A stretch of 64,000 nt of DNA from an uncultured Bacteriovorax sp. (GTDB lineage: Bacteria > Bdellovibrionota > Bacteriovoracia > Bacteriovoracales > Bacteriovoracaceae): positions 1-64,000 of the forward strand of contig CAMLKK010000007.1 in the NCBI GenBank assembly GCA_946480715.1, in the 5' to 3' direction. Below are positions 51,672-60,654 of the stretch, in pieces. How positions within the stretch are numbered: position 1 is the first letter of the stretch; the number at the start of each line of letters is the position of its first letter. The notes under the pieces were generated by a model. That model saw only the letters and a program-made list of their open reading frames with translations, ran no database searches and was not told the origin of the DNA. A program made the translations under genes and the position numbers.

Positions 51672-51685
51672 CACAGGCCCTGCAA
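51655..51685. terminator. Perfect 12-bp hairpin at the end of the HTTM operon
   Basis: TTGCAGGGCCTG (51655-51666) and its exact complement CAGGCCCTGCAA (51674-51685) with a 7-base loop that holds the stop codon. It lies between the operon and the convergent parB gene. A U-run is missing on both sides (AAAATTATT follows on the plus strand), so it may protect the 3' end or act with Rho rather than be a classical terminator. Confidence 0.6.
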
Positions 51686-51689
51686 AAAA

Positions 51690-52571
51690 TTATTGATCGA
51701 GAATTTCTTTTGTTTCTTCTACTAGAGTTCTTAAAAGCTCTTGTGTCTTTTTGTCGAGGTTCAGGTCTTTTGTCTTAGAAGACATAGCTTTTAGGAATGC
51801 ATTTGCGCTGATCCCTTTTGGAAGAGCTGCTTTAAGCGGAGCTTTTTTTCCAGCTTTAACAAGTCCACCACCTTTGATAAGACGAGCGAGTTCAGCACGT
51901 TTTGTGATGTCACCTGAAAGAATTTTCTTTTCGATGTCGGTTTTCAACGGGCTTTTTGAAAGTGCATCCCACTCAAGAAGAACGTATTTTTCAATGTCGT
52001 GTTTCTTAGCAGCTTCCTTTAAATTACGTGGCATCTTTGCAATTAGTAGTGAGCGGTGAACTTCAGATTTTGAAATTCCAAGCGCTGCTTGAATTTTTCT
52101 CTCACTTGCTTCAGTTGCGATTTGGTAATTTAAGATACCGTCAGCTTTATCTACATAGTGAAGTTCTTCACGTGAAGAGTTTTCTGAGAACTGAATCGCC
52201 ATCAATTCTTCTTCAGTTTTGTTTTCTAGAACAAAACACGGCGCACTGATTGCTTTGTTGAACGTTAGAGCACGATAACGGCGCTCTCCACAGATTAGAC
52301 GGTATTTACCATTTTTGTCCTGGTGAAGAACAAGTGGTTGAATCAATCCGTTTACTTCGATGTTTTTAGCAAGATCTTTAATTGAGTCGTCGTTGAACTT
52401 CGTTCTTACCTGTTCTTTAACAACGATTTCTTTCATTTGAATTTCAGTAAGCTTTGCTCCTTGAAGAAGACGATCATCTGAAACTTTGAAAACATCTCTT
52501 CCGACTTTTTCAGAGAGATCTATAGTAGTACGTTCTTTTTTTGATACACGAGCAGCAAATGTCTTAGACAT
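51690..52571 (-). CDS. ParB-family partition/nucleoid protein
   Basis: 293 residues. A ParB N-terminal CTPase domain is clear: IQPLVLHQDKNGKYRLICGERRYRAL (box I-II) and FSENSSREELHYVDKADG; a KorB-type helix-turn-helix follows (IQAALGISKSEVHRSL, ~165). The C-terminus ends in a helical dimerisation segment. It should bind centromere-like parS sites with the ParA encoded just upstream. No parS-like palindrome is seen in this window. GGAG precedes the start. Confidence 0.92.
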   Translation of the reverse strand: MSKTFAARVSKKERTTIDLSEKVGRDVFKVSDDRLLQGAKLTEIQMKEIVVKEQVRTKFNDDSIKDLAKNIEVNGLIQPLVLHQDKNGKYRLICGERRYRALTFNKAISAPCFVLENKTEEELMAIQFSENSSREELHYVDKADGILNYQIATEASERKIQAALGISKSEVHRSLLIAKMPRNLKEAAKKHDIEKYVLLEWDALSKSPLKTDIEKKILSGDITKRAELARLIKGGGLVKAGKKAPLKAALPKGISANAFLKAMSSKTKDLNLDKKTQELLRTLVEETKEILDQ

Positions 52572-52613
52572 ATTTTATTCTCCACATCCTTGAGGCGAAA
52601 CAAAAATTAAAAA

Positions 52614-53387
52614 TTACAGGTTTAACGATTTCCAAAGTTCTTCATAGTCACGACGTCCAGCGGACTTCGCTCCCATAATACAGATCGGTCTTCTCGTAGA
52701 GATCGATTCTTGCATCTGAACCATGTTACGAATCATCGGAGTAATGTTGAATGATTGAGAGAGCTCATCCATTCTCACTTTCTCGATTTTTCTACGTGGA
52801 TTTACCATTGAAGGAATGATTGAAAATTCCAGAGACGGATTTTCTGTTTCCTTGATGATCTCAAATGTATCCATCAACTCTTCCAAACCATCAATTGAAT
52901 AGTCTTGTGCCTGAGTGGGAATTAATACACGATTAGAAGCAACTAGCGACATGATCAATTCGTCACCTAGCATAGGTGGCGTATCGATGATGACGTAATC
53001 AAAATCAATTTTCGCATCTTGAAGACGCTTTCTTAGAAGACGTTCTTTTCTTCCTGCTTCTTTTCTAATTTCTCCCTCTGAAAGGATGAGAAGTTTAGAA
53101 AGATTGGAAAGATGGCGGCTGGCCGGAACAATCTTAATGTTTTTGTAAAGTTTGCCTGTCATTTCTGGTGACACAACAACATCTTCGAAACCAACATCAC
53201 CAATGAGCCATTCTGGAACTAATGTTCTTTGAATTTGCACTCCGAATGTTGAACTTAAATTGGCCTGTGAATCCAGATCAATAACTAAAACTTTATGACC
53301 TTTGTTGGCCAGATAACATGACAATTGGTAGCACTGCATTGTTTTACCAACGCCACCTTTGTTATTGCCGATCGTGATAACTTCCAT
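52614..53387 (-). CDS. ParA-family partition ATPase
   Basis: 257 residues. The deviant Walker A KGGVGKT is at 10-16, switch I is DLDSQANLSSTFG, and VIIDTPPMLGDE is the Walker B region. It drives DNA segregation with the parB product 42 bases downstream. GAGGGAG precedes the start. The pair is not flanked by the usual origin genes (gidA, rnpA) in this window, so it may be a secondary system. Confidence 0.93.
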   Translation of the reverse strand: MEVITIGNNKGGVGKTMQCYQLSCYLANKGHKVLVIDLDSQANLSSTFGVQIQRTLVPEWLIGDVGFEDVVVSPEMTGKLYKNIKIVPASRHLSNLSKLLILSEGEIRKEAGRKERLLRKRLQDAKIDFDYVIIDTPPMLGDELIMSLVASNRVLIPTQAQDYSIDGLEELMDTFEIIKETENPSLEFSIIPSMVNPRRKIEKVRMDELSQSFNITPMIRNMVQMQESISTRRPICIMGAKSAGRRDYEELWKSLNL

Positions 53388-53450
53388 GAATCACTCCCTC
53401 TCTTTTTTGGATACTTATTTAAAATGTTCAAGCAATGAATATCAGATGTC

Positions 53451-53485
53451 AAAGAAAAAATGCCCCTATCAAAATACATAGGGGC
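53451..53485 (-). terminator. Orphan terminator upstream of parA
   Basis: On the minus strand GCCCCTAT / ATAGGGGC forms a perfect 8-bp stem (53485-53462) with an 8-base loop, followed by ATTTTTTCTTT. It stands 64 bases before the parA start, with no gene upstream on that strand, so it may end a short leader or small RNA. Confidence 0.65.
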
Positions 53486-53545
53486 GAGCGTTTTAAAAAA
53501 TGTGTATTGATGATATCTTTTTAGAACACCTCAACTGGAAAAACT

Positions 53546-54655
53546 ATGAAAGTGCTTTCGTTCCTGACTCTCGCTTTGTTCTTATCGTCTTGTTCATCAT
53601 CATCGAAAAAAATAACGGCTTCGAACTGGCAAGTTCTCACGATGAATGAAACGCCTTCGATTGGAACGACAATGGCAGGTCAAGAAATCAAACTCGGTGG
53701 ATTTTCTGGTTTGCAATTTCTCAGTGAAAAAAATGGAAAACTCACTTTCATTACGATTACAGACCGTGGTCCTAATGGAGAGATGATTGAAAAAGATCGC
53801 CCTTTCCTGCTCCCCGACTACTCTCCAACGATTGTTTTTTTGAAAGCTGATTTAACCGCCAAAACATTGACGGTCGAAAAAGAAATTAAATTAAAAAAGA
53901 AAAATGGTGAGCCTCTAACAGGTCTTCCACCATCGCGTGAAGAAGAAAATCCACTCGATATTTTCGGTCTCGTTTATTCAATTGATGAATTAGGAATGGA
54001 TACTGAAGCCATTGTTACAGATTCAGAAGGTGGATATTGGATTGCTGAAGAATATGCACCATCGCTGGCATACTTTGACAGCGAAGGAAAATTGCAAAAG
54101 CGCTTTACTCCTGATCATGAACTTCCTCGCCAATACAAAAACCGCAGAACCAATCGTGGCTTCGAGGCCATCGCCAAGAATGGAAACAAACTTTTTGGTT
54201 TCCTTCAAAGTCCGCTTGAGAAAGGACAAGATCAATCGCTCATCGTTGAAGTCGATTTAGAAAACTCAAAAACAAGTGCGGAGTATTTTTATCCCTTCGA
54301 AAAAGGTAACGATAAAATCGGCGATGCTGTTCATTTGAAGGATAATAAATTCTTAGTGCTGGAACAAAATGGAAAAACAGGACCTGAAGCTCAGAAGTCT
54401 ATCTATCTTATTGAACTAGGCGCATCTGATTCAACAGTCAGAAAAACATTAGTGGTCGACCTGGCCCAATCTCCATTTAAAGATATGGAGAAGATTGAAG
54501 GAATGGCAATTGTTGGAAAGAAACAAATCGCTCTCGTCTACGATAACGATTTTCAGTTAGCGGGTCATACAGATTTTAAAACCGGCATCACTCCGCTCAA
54601 TCAATCTAAAAATCAAATGCTGATTATCGACTTGGACCTAAGCTCGTTCTTTTAA
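53546..54655 (+). CDS. Lipoprotein with esterase-like activity of phytase domain
   Basis: 369 residues. Lipobox FLSSC (C16). The mature part is a beta-propeller-like domain of the phytase-like esterase family: [38 protein letters not shown] and the [14 protein letters not shown] and YDNDF repeats. Such proteins are usually secreted and of uncertain substrate. The stop overlaps the convergent mscL gene by 18 bases. Confidence 0.85.
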   Translation: MKVLSFLTLALFLSSCSSSSKKITASNWQVLTMNETPSIGTTMAGQEIKLGGFSGLQFLSEKNGKLTFITITDRGPNGEMIEKDRPFLLPDYSPTIVFLKADLTAKTLTVEKEIKLKKKNGEPLTGLPPSREEENPLDIFGLVYSIDELGMDTEAIVTDSEGGYWIAEEYAPSLAYFDSEGKLQKRFTPDHELPRQYKNRRTNRGFEAIAKNGNKLFGFLQSPLEKGQDQSLIVEVDLENSKTSAEYFYPFEKGNDKIGDAVHLKDNKFLVLEQNGKTGPEAQKSIYLIELGASDSTVRKTLVVDLAQSPFKDMEKIEGMAIVGKKQIALVYDNDFQLAGHTDFKTGITPLNQSKNQMLIIDLDLSSFF

Positions 54656-55063
54656 AAGATCGCGAATCTCTGCTAACAATTTTTGATCTGGAGTTGGCGG
54701 TGGTGTTGGCACCGGTGTACTTTTTTGAAGTTTTGATAGTTGGCGAACCATCATAAAAACAGCGAATGAAACAATTAAAAAACTAACGACAGTATTCGCA
54801 AAAGTTCCATATTTAATGACAACTGCTCCACCTTCAACTGCTTCTTTAAGAGTTTCGTAAGGGCCAGGATTTTTCACACCATTTTTTAAAACTAAGAAGA
54901 GATTGGTGAAATCCACATTACCAAGAACATATCCGATGGGAGGCATGATTACGTCATCAACGAGCGATTTAACGATGTTTCCGAAGGCCGCTCCAATGAT
55001 AACCCCGACGGCTAAATCAACAACATTTCCTTTAACTGCAAATTCTTTGAATTCCTTAAGCAT
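54638..55063 (-). CDS. mscL: Large-conductance mechanosensitive channel
   Basis: 141 residues. The MscL pore helix ([20 protein letters not shown]), the second helix ([12 protein letters not shown]) and the Pro-rich C-terminal helix with [19 protein letters not shown] are all present. It releases solutes on osmotic downshock. AGGGAG precedes the start. The 202 bases between it and the next gene contain no clear feature. Confidence 0.96.
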   Translation of the reverse strand: MLKEFKEFAVKGNVVDLAVGVIIGAAFGNIVKSLVDDVIMPPIGYVLGNVDFTNLFLVLKNGVKNPGPYETLKEAVEGGAVVIKYGTFANTVVSFLIVSFAVFMMVRQLSKLQKSTPVPTPPPTPDQKLLAEIRDLLKERA

Positions 55064-55265
55064 GAGTTTCTCCCTTGGTTACTTAAAAAATGGCATGTTT
55101 AGCCTACTATTTCAAGCTAGTTAAAGTGATTTCAAGGACGTGTGAAACAGAGCACAAAAAGCCTTTCAAAACGCCTGTGAATAAGTGGCAATTTGATCTT
55201 TTAAGATGTAATTTACCAATGAAAAACGACATTCAATTCATTAAAAAAAGACCAAGGATAAACCT

Positions 55266-55589
55266 ATGATCAGAGAAATCGACGCTCGCGAATTAAAAGA
55301 AAAAATGGATAAGGGAGAAACTTATCAGTTTATCGATTGCCGCGAACAAAACGAATGGAATGAAGCACGTATTGAAGGTGCAACACTTCTTCCTCTTTCT
55401 GAATTTGAAGCAAAATATCAATCAGTACTTACTGATAAAAATAAACCCATTATCATCCACTGTAGAAGCGGAAAGAGAAGCTTGAATGCTTGCATGTTTC
55501 TTCTCTCGCAAGGCTATTCGGATCTTACGAATGTTGAAGGTGGAATTTTAGGCTGGATTAATGAAGGGTATCCGGTCACTCAAGGATAA
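55266..55589 (+). CDS. Single-domain rhodanese-like sulfurtransferase
   Basis: 107 residues, one rhodanese domain. The active-site loop CRSGKRS carries the catalytic cysteine (~67), preceded by DCREQNEWNEARIEGA. It can carry persulfide sulfur. It lies three bases before nadA, whose ribosome binding site overlaps its 3' end, and two genes before a cysteine desulfurase, which suggests sulfur delivery for the iron-sulfur cluster of NadA or related proteins. Confidence 0.92.
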   Translation: MIREIDARELKEKMDKGETYQFIDCREQNEWNEARIEGATLLPLSEFEAKYQSVLTDKNKPIIIHCRSGKRSLNACMFLLSQGYSDLTNVEGGILGWINEGYPVTQG

Positions 55590-55592
55590 AAA

Positions 55593-56702
55593 ATGTTAGA
55601 TCTATTCGGTGATGAGCAAGAAGATGCTCACAAACCAACCATTACTGAAGCAGAACTTTCTGATGAACAAGTTTTGGTTGAATTAAAAAAAATAAAAGAA
55701 GAATTGAAAGATCAAGTTGTGGTTCTTGGACACCACTATCAGCAGGATGATGTTATCAGCTTTGCCGATATCACTGGTGATTCACTACAATTGGCAAGAG
55801 AAGCCGCCAAGCTCGATAAGCCATATATCATTTTCTGTGGTGTACACTTTATGGCAGAAACTGCTGACATGCTGACAGCGCCTCACCAGAAAGTCATTCT
55901 TCCAGACTTAAAAGCAGGTTGCTCGATGGCAGATATGGCACGTAGATCGGAAATTGATCGCGCCTGGAAATTCATCACTTCTTCAACAAAAGAAAAAGTC
56001 ATTCCTGTTACCTACATTAACTGTGCAGCCACATTGAAAGCTTTTGTCGGAGACAACGGTGGAAGTATCTGTACATCTTCGAATGCTGAAAAAGTTATTC
56101 GTTGGGCCCTTTCTCAAGGTGAAAAACTTCTCTTCTTCCCTGATCAACACTTAGGAAGAAATACATGTTTCAAAATGGGTATTCCGCTCGAAGATATGGT
56201 TATCTACAATCCAAACATGTTGAATGGCGGATTAACTGCTGAACAAATTGATAAAGCAAAAGTCATTCTTTGGTACGGCTTCTGTTCCGTTCACCAAGGA
56301 TTTACAAAAGATCAAGTTCTCGCGATTAAAAAACGCGATCCAAATATGACGGTAATCGTGCATCCTGAATGTCCGTTTGACGTGGTTGAAGCCGCAGATG
56401 ATGATGGATCTACTTCATACATCATCGACAAAATTGCCAAAGCTCCAGCGGGAAGTAAATTTGCGGTCGGTACGGAAATTAATCTTGTCAACAGACTAGC
56501 TCAGCAATTTAGCGATAAAACAATTGTGTCATTGTCACCATACCAGTGTCTTTGTACGACTATGTATCGCGTAAGACCGAGATGGCTACTTGCCAGTTTC
56601 CGCGCGATCAAAGAGAATAATCCCATCAATATCATCAGTGTTCCTGAGGATACAAAAAGATCCTCTCTACTCGCACTTGAGAGAATGTTGGATATTAAAT
56701 AA
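55593..56702 (+). CDS. nadA: Quinolinate synthase A
   Basis: 369 residues, standard for NadA. GHHYQQDDVI and GDSLQLAREAA open the first domain; the three conserved cysteines that hold the 4Fe-4S cluster are in YINCAAT, GFCSVHQGF and PYQCLCTTM. It condenses iminoaspartate with dihydroxyacetone phosphate to quinolinate for NAD synthesis. Neither nadB nor nadC is in the window. AAGGATAAAA precedes the start. Confidence 0.96.
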   Translation: MLDLFGDEQEDAHKPTITEAELSDEQVLVELKKIKEELKDQVVVLGHHYQQDDVISFADITGDSLQLAREAAKLDKPYIIFCGVHFMAETADMLTAPHQKVILPDLKAGCSMADMARRSEIDRAWKFITSSTKEKVIPVTYINCAATLKAFVGDNGGSICTSSNAEKVIRWALSQGEKLLFFPDQHLGRNTCFKMGIPLEDMVIYNPNMLNGGLTAEQIDKAKVILWYGFCSVHQGFTKDQVLAIKKRDPNMTVIVHPECPFDVVEAADDDGSTSYIIDKIAKAPAGSKFAVGTEINLVNRLAQQFSDKTIVSLSPYQCLCTTMYRVRPRWLLASFRAIKENNPINIISVPEDTKRSSLLALERMLDIK

Positions 56703-56716
56703 CGAAAGGGTTCATC

Positions 56717-57883
56717 ATGATTTATGCAGACTATAACGGTAGCGCTCCTCTCTGTCAGGAAGTACGCTCATACCTCATAAAACGTTTTGAAAAAGGCCCT
56801 TTCGCTAATCCAAATGCTATTCACCACCTGGGAGCAAAAACTCTTATGGGGATGGAAAATGCGAGGTCACTTTGTGCTAAGGTACTAGGCGCAGACTTCA
56901 ATCAAGTCATTTTCAATTCTGGTGCAACAGAAGGTATCTCGACAGTTTTTCACAGCGTTCTCGGTCAAATTAATCCGCAAACAGACAGTAAAAATATCAT
57001 CATCATTTCAGGTATCGAACATTCTGCTATCGTGAATACAGCAAACTATTATGCTGAAACACGCGGCTTTAAAGTTCTCGTTCTCCCAGTTAATTCGCGT
57101 GGAGAAGTCAGTGTTGAAACACTTCAAACATGGATGCTTGATCATAAAGGAGCAGTGGCCCTCGTTTCCGTTATGGCCGCTAATAACGAGACTGGTGTTA
57201 TCCAACCTCATAAAGAAATCTCTACTCTTTGTCGCAATTTTAATGTTCCTTTTTTCTGCGATACAACTCAGTACATTGGTAAAACGCCTTTCAACTTTAA
57301 TGAATCGCAATTTGATTATGCCGTTTGCTCTGGCCACAAACTTGGGGCGATGACTGGAACTGGAATTCTTCTTGTGAAGAATCCAGAAACACTTAGCCCA
57401 CTCATCATTGGTGGTGGACAAGAAAAAGGTCACCGTGGTGGAACTCAAAACTACATTGGTAACGAAACGCTTGCAGTTGCACTTTCAAACCTTGAAAAAG
57501 GTTTTGAGAAACTAGAAGCTCTAAGTGCAAAACGCGAAGAGTTCGAAGCTAAAATAAAAAAATCTTTTCCAGAAGTTGTGATCATCGGTGAAGGCGCTCC
57601 ACGTCTCGCTACGACAACTTATATTTCTTATCCTGGACTTCACGGACAAGCGGTACAAATTGAACTTGAATCACAAGATATTTTCGTGACAACGTCATCA
57701 GCTTGCTCAGACAATATGCCGGTAACTTCAAAAGTATTGAAGGCCATGGGTGTATCGGACGATGTAGGTCGTGGTGTAGTGAGAATCAGCTTATGCTTCA
57801 ATTCTCCTCTAGACTATTACGATCAATTAGCTGAAGCCCTCACGAAGGCCTATGCCAAACTGACAAAGGTTAAAAGTTTTTAA
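56717..57883 (+). CDS. Cysteine desulfurase (NifS/IscS family)
   Basis: 388 residues. PLP lysine in CSGHKLGAMTGTG (~203) and the catalytic cysteine loop SSACSDN (~325, short loop of the NifS/IscS type). It frees sulfur from cysteine for iron-sulfur clusters. Placed 14 bases after nadA, as in Bacillus where a NifS-like enzyme serves NadA, so it probably loads that cluster. AAAGGG precedes the start. Confidence 0.93.
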   Translation: MIYADYNGSAPLCQEVRSYLIKRFEKGPFANPNAIHHLGAKTLMGMENARSLCAKVLGADFNQVIFNSGATEGISTVFHSVLGQINPQTDSKNIIIISGIEHSAIVNTANYYAETRGFKVLVLPVNSRGEVSVETLQTWMLDHKGAVALVSVMAANNETGVIQPHKEISTLCRNFNVPFFCDTTQYIGKTPFNFNESQFDYAVCSGHKLGAMTGTGILLVKNPETLSPLIIGGGQEKGHRGGTQNYIGNETLAVALSNLEKGFEKLEALSAKREEFEAKIKKSFPEVVIIGEGAPRLATTTYISYPGLHGQAVQIELESQDIFVTTSSACSDNMPVTSKVLKAMGVSDDVGRGVVRISLCFNSPLDYYDQLAEALTKAYAKLTKVKSF

Positions 57884-57884
57884 G

Positions 57885-58580
57885 ATGAAAAAGAATATTG
57901 TGTTTGCGAGTTTGATCGCTCTAGTGATTGTTGGATGTTCTAGTACAAAAGAAAACAATTCGGTATCGATCACTCCGGCCACTCTTGGTGTTGTAAAAAA
58001 CAACACAATCCCTTTTCCACTCTATCTCACAGATAAAATCGAAAATCGTGCAGATGTTGAAAGAAAAACAAGTTCAAATGTGTTTATCGTGCATACTGGA
58101 CATTTTTTAAAGGCCAACCTGAGCAAACAAGAAAATGAAGCCATTCTGGAATCATTTGCAGGAACAGGCATCAACGCGATTAATATCACGCTCGAAGATT
58201 TTATTATCGCCGACAAACTTGGAATCAGTTTAGACAAATATGCCTACAAGTTTTTAAACAGCTCTGTAGTTGATCTCAACGAAGACAATATCATCAGCAA
58301 AAACAATATTTCTCCATACGTGATTCATCAAGGCACTGCCATCATTGGTCTTTCTGATCAGAAGATTGATAAAGGTCTCAACGAAGATAAATTTTTAGTA
58401 AGTGATTATGTACTTGCGATTTTGAGAGCTAAAAAAGCGGCCTTGAAAGAAAGTGCTGCTCAACCAGATGCTGAGTATCCATTGAAATCTTTTGTTCTTG
58501 TCCACACTGTTGATCACGATATCATGCAGGCCGTACTTGAAAGACTCCCACCTAACTTCATAAACTCACTGGCAGACTAA
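57885..58580 (+). CDS. Lipoprotein resembling a degenerate 5'-nucleotidase-type metallophosphatase
   Basis: 231 residues. Lipobox VIVGC (C18). The order NVFIVHTGHFLKA, then GINAINITLEDFIIADKLGISLD, FLNSSVVDLNEDN, ISPYVIHQGTAIIGLSDQ follows the N-terminal half of UshA-type metallophosphatases, but the metal motifs (D-x-H, GNHE) are gone, so catalysis is unlikely. It starts one base after the desulfurase stop and may be co-transcribed. The assignment is by eye. Confidence 0.6.
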   Translation: MKKNIVFASLIALVIVGCSSTKENNSVSITPATLGVVKNNTIPFPLYLTDKIENRADVERKTSSNVFIVHTGHFLKANLSKQENEAILESFAGTGINAINITLEDFIIADKLGISLDKYAYKFLNSSVVDLNEDNIISKNNISPYVIHQGTAIIGLSDQKIDKGLNEDKFLVSDYVLAILRAKKAALKESAAQPDAEYPLKSFVLVHTVDHDIMQAVLERLPPNFINSLAD

Positions 58581-59426
58581 GATTTTATCTGCATTAAGAA
58601 CGGGTTCTAAGTCACTCTGACATATCCCAATGTCCTCTGCTTCCTCAGCTTTAATCCCCCTCGGACAAGCGGGTTCATTTTTTTCTCCGCAATGATTTTG
58701 TCCGCAGAACTTTGAGCCGCCTTGTGGACATTGATAATCGACGACTTCGTACCAGCCATAACGGCATTCTTCGCACCGATTTTCACCAATGCTCTCACAA
58801 TCTTTATTCACTTGATGACAGCGAATAGCACTGCCATTTGAAAAGCGATCTGAGAGTTTACCTAAATATCTATTACTTCCATAATCGAAACTCTCTTCAT
58901 TCAATCTTAAAAAATTCATTCCAGGATAAAGGCTTTTTTCTTTCTCTGGACTGAATTTTTTATGAGATTTTCCTTCACGAACGTTTACAAGCGGAAGGCT
59001 TAAAACTCGATCTGTATTTTCCCATTTTAATTTCATCACTAACTGAAAATGATTATAGGAAAGAGTTAAATGACTGACATCCTCCAGACTCATCCAGATT
59101 TTCTCTTGAGGAATTTCGGGACAACTTTCTTTTCCTTCATTTTTGGTGATCGATAAAGTACCTAGAGTTTGTTTGTATGGAACTTTGTAATAAACACAAT
59201 GACGACTAAGTGAGAGCCCACCTTCTCCTGGAATCAACAGGCTAAGAATAAGCTGAAGTGCACCTGGCGGTCGTGTTATCTCCTGATCTTTAACTTTAAG
59301 ATCGGCAATTTCCTGAGCAAAAATCCAGTCTTTTGTCAGAGAATAGTCGAACGCATTCCAATTGCTTTTATGTTGTGAGCAACTCATTAAAATAAGCACA
59401 ACTGTCAGGAGTACTACTTTATTCAT
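58566..59426 (-). CDS. Lipoprotein with Cys-rich C-terminal domain
   Basis: 286 residues. Lipobox ILMSC (C16). The middle is beta-rich and unrecognised; the last ~80 residues hold some 14 cysteines in an EGF-like or knottin-like pattern (CESIGENRCEECRYGW ... CPQGGSKFCGQNHCG ... ACPRG). GAGGAG precedes the start. It follows the SUMF-domain gene with an eight-base overlap, so the two probably act together in the envelope. Confidence 0.72.
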   Translation of the reverse strand: MNKVVLLTVVLILMSCSQHKSNWNAFDYSLTKDWIFAQEIADLKVKDQEITRPPGALQLILSLLIPGEGGLSLSRHCVYYKVPYKQTLGTLSITKNEGKESCPEIPQEKIWMSLEDVSHLTLSYNHFQLVMKLKWENTDRVLSLPLVNVREGKSHKKFSPEKEKSLYPGMNFLRLNEESFDYGSNRYLGKLSDRFSNGSAIRCHQVNKDCESIGENRCEECRYGWYEVVDYQCPQGGSKFCGQNHCGEKNEPACPRGIKAEEAEDIGICQSDLEPVLNADKILVCQ

Positions 59427-60609
59427 TCAGTACTCCTCGCATGCATCGGAACCCAACTTTGAATTTATCTATTTTTCCCTCAGGACCGAATCCTTTAAAA
59501 TCAAAGTTTCTAGCTTCAGAACCTTCACCGTCCCAAGAAGCTCTAAATCCTAAACGATGCCATTGAGAGTTGAAGGGAAAATAAAAAGAAGAAGCCTTCA
59601 AATTGCTTTCAGGATCAATTGGATTTCTGAAAGCTTCAAACACACCACCCATTGAATCCATGATCCCTGCCCAGGACGGGTTGGAACGATTAAGAGCGAA
59701 TGATTCTTTCTTCAAACATTCTTCAGCGAAAAATAGTGAGCAATCGGCTTTGAATTCACTTTTTTTCTTGGTCCAATAATAGGGTGATCTAAGATTTCTT
59801 GCTGGTGTTTTCTCTTCAAGATCCATAGGCAGAAAAGTGGCAGCATCAAAAAAATGGGCCATCAGCAATTGTTTTCCTTTAAAAGAACAAAAATTCTGCA
59901 TCTGCAGTTCAGTTAAATTAGTGGCCGGTTGAAATAGTTCATTACCTTCAGCAATTTTTAACCCTTTCGTAAAATCAGAATTGCCGAATAAAATCCAATC
60001 ATTGATTTGAGCATTTGTTACGAGATGACGATCAAGATAAATATGCTGGTCAAAATTATCAAATCGATAATCTTGCACATCTTTTGTTTCAGGAGGTTCA
60101 CCATAAGCATAAATTCTCTGCTCAAGATAAACTTCATGACATGAATCATTTAGAAAGATATCTAACTTCTCTTTAGATTGAACATCCTCCAGAGTAAGGG
60201 CCACGCCAGAAGGATTTAAATTATTATGAGAGACATTTGATCGAGTCAGGTAGCGATAAATTTGGGATGTTTTCGCGTCTGAGATAAATGTAAAATCTTT
60301 TTGCTTTTTAATTTCATACACACATTGCAAGATTTGAGGTGAACACCTTAATAGTGATTCATCAAAGGATTTATCAATCTTCCATTTTTTTAAACAAAGA
60401 TCTTTAGCTGCCAACCATTCACGCGATTCCTCTCCCTCTGACCAAACTCTTTGAATCTCAGCAGAATTTTTCACTAAGCGAAGTAAACCTTCTTTTTTAA
60501 TGGTCATCTGAGTGGAATCGTCAGGCATAACACGCATGATTGCATATGCGCCGCCAATAACGACGGCACAAAATAACACTACAGCAATGAATCTTTTGAA
60601 ATGCCTCAT
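59419..60609 (-). CDS. Membrane-anchored FGE/SUMF-domain protein
   Basis: 396 residues. One N-terminal signal anchor (FIAVVLFCAVVIGGAYAIM, ~7-25), then an unassigned ~150 residues, and a formylglycine-generating-enzyme (SUMF) fold: YLDRHLVTNAQINDWIL, QPATNLTELQMQNFCSFKGKQLL, IMDSMGGVFEAF and the closing VGFRCMRG. The two copper-binding catalytic cysteines of true FGE are not visible in their RGGSW context, so a binding role is more likely than formylglycine formation. Divergent from prkA. Confidence 0.75.
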   Translation of the reverse strand: MRHFKRFIAVVLFCAVVIGGAYAIMRVMPDDSTQMTIKKEGLLRLVKNSAEIQRVWSEGEESREWLAAKDLCLKKWKIDKSFDESLLRCSPQILQCVYEIKKQKDFTFISDAKTSQIYRYLTRSNVSHNNLNPSGVALTLEDVQSKEKLDIFLNDSCHEVYLEQRIYAYGEPPETKDVQDYRFDNFDQHIYLDRHLVTNAQINDWILFGNSDFTKGLKIAEGNELFQPATNLTELQMQNFCSFKGKQLLMAHFFDAATFLPMDLEEKTPARNLRSPYYWTKKKSEFKADCSLFFAEECLKKESFALNRSNPSWAGIMDSMGGVFEAFRNPIDPESNLKASSFYFPFNSQWHRLGFRASWDGEGSEARNFDFKGFGPEGKIDKFKVGFRCMRGVLNE

Positions 60610-60654
60610 AAGAGACTACAATTATATTAACAATACAAAGAAAAGGAAACATGT

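Noticed and set aside
51660..53545. parS-like centromere near parA/parB
   Set aside because: No palindrome resembling TGTTTCACGTGAAACA was found; the perfect 12-bp hairpin at 51655-51685 is different and is a single copy.
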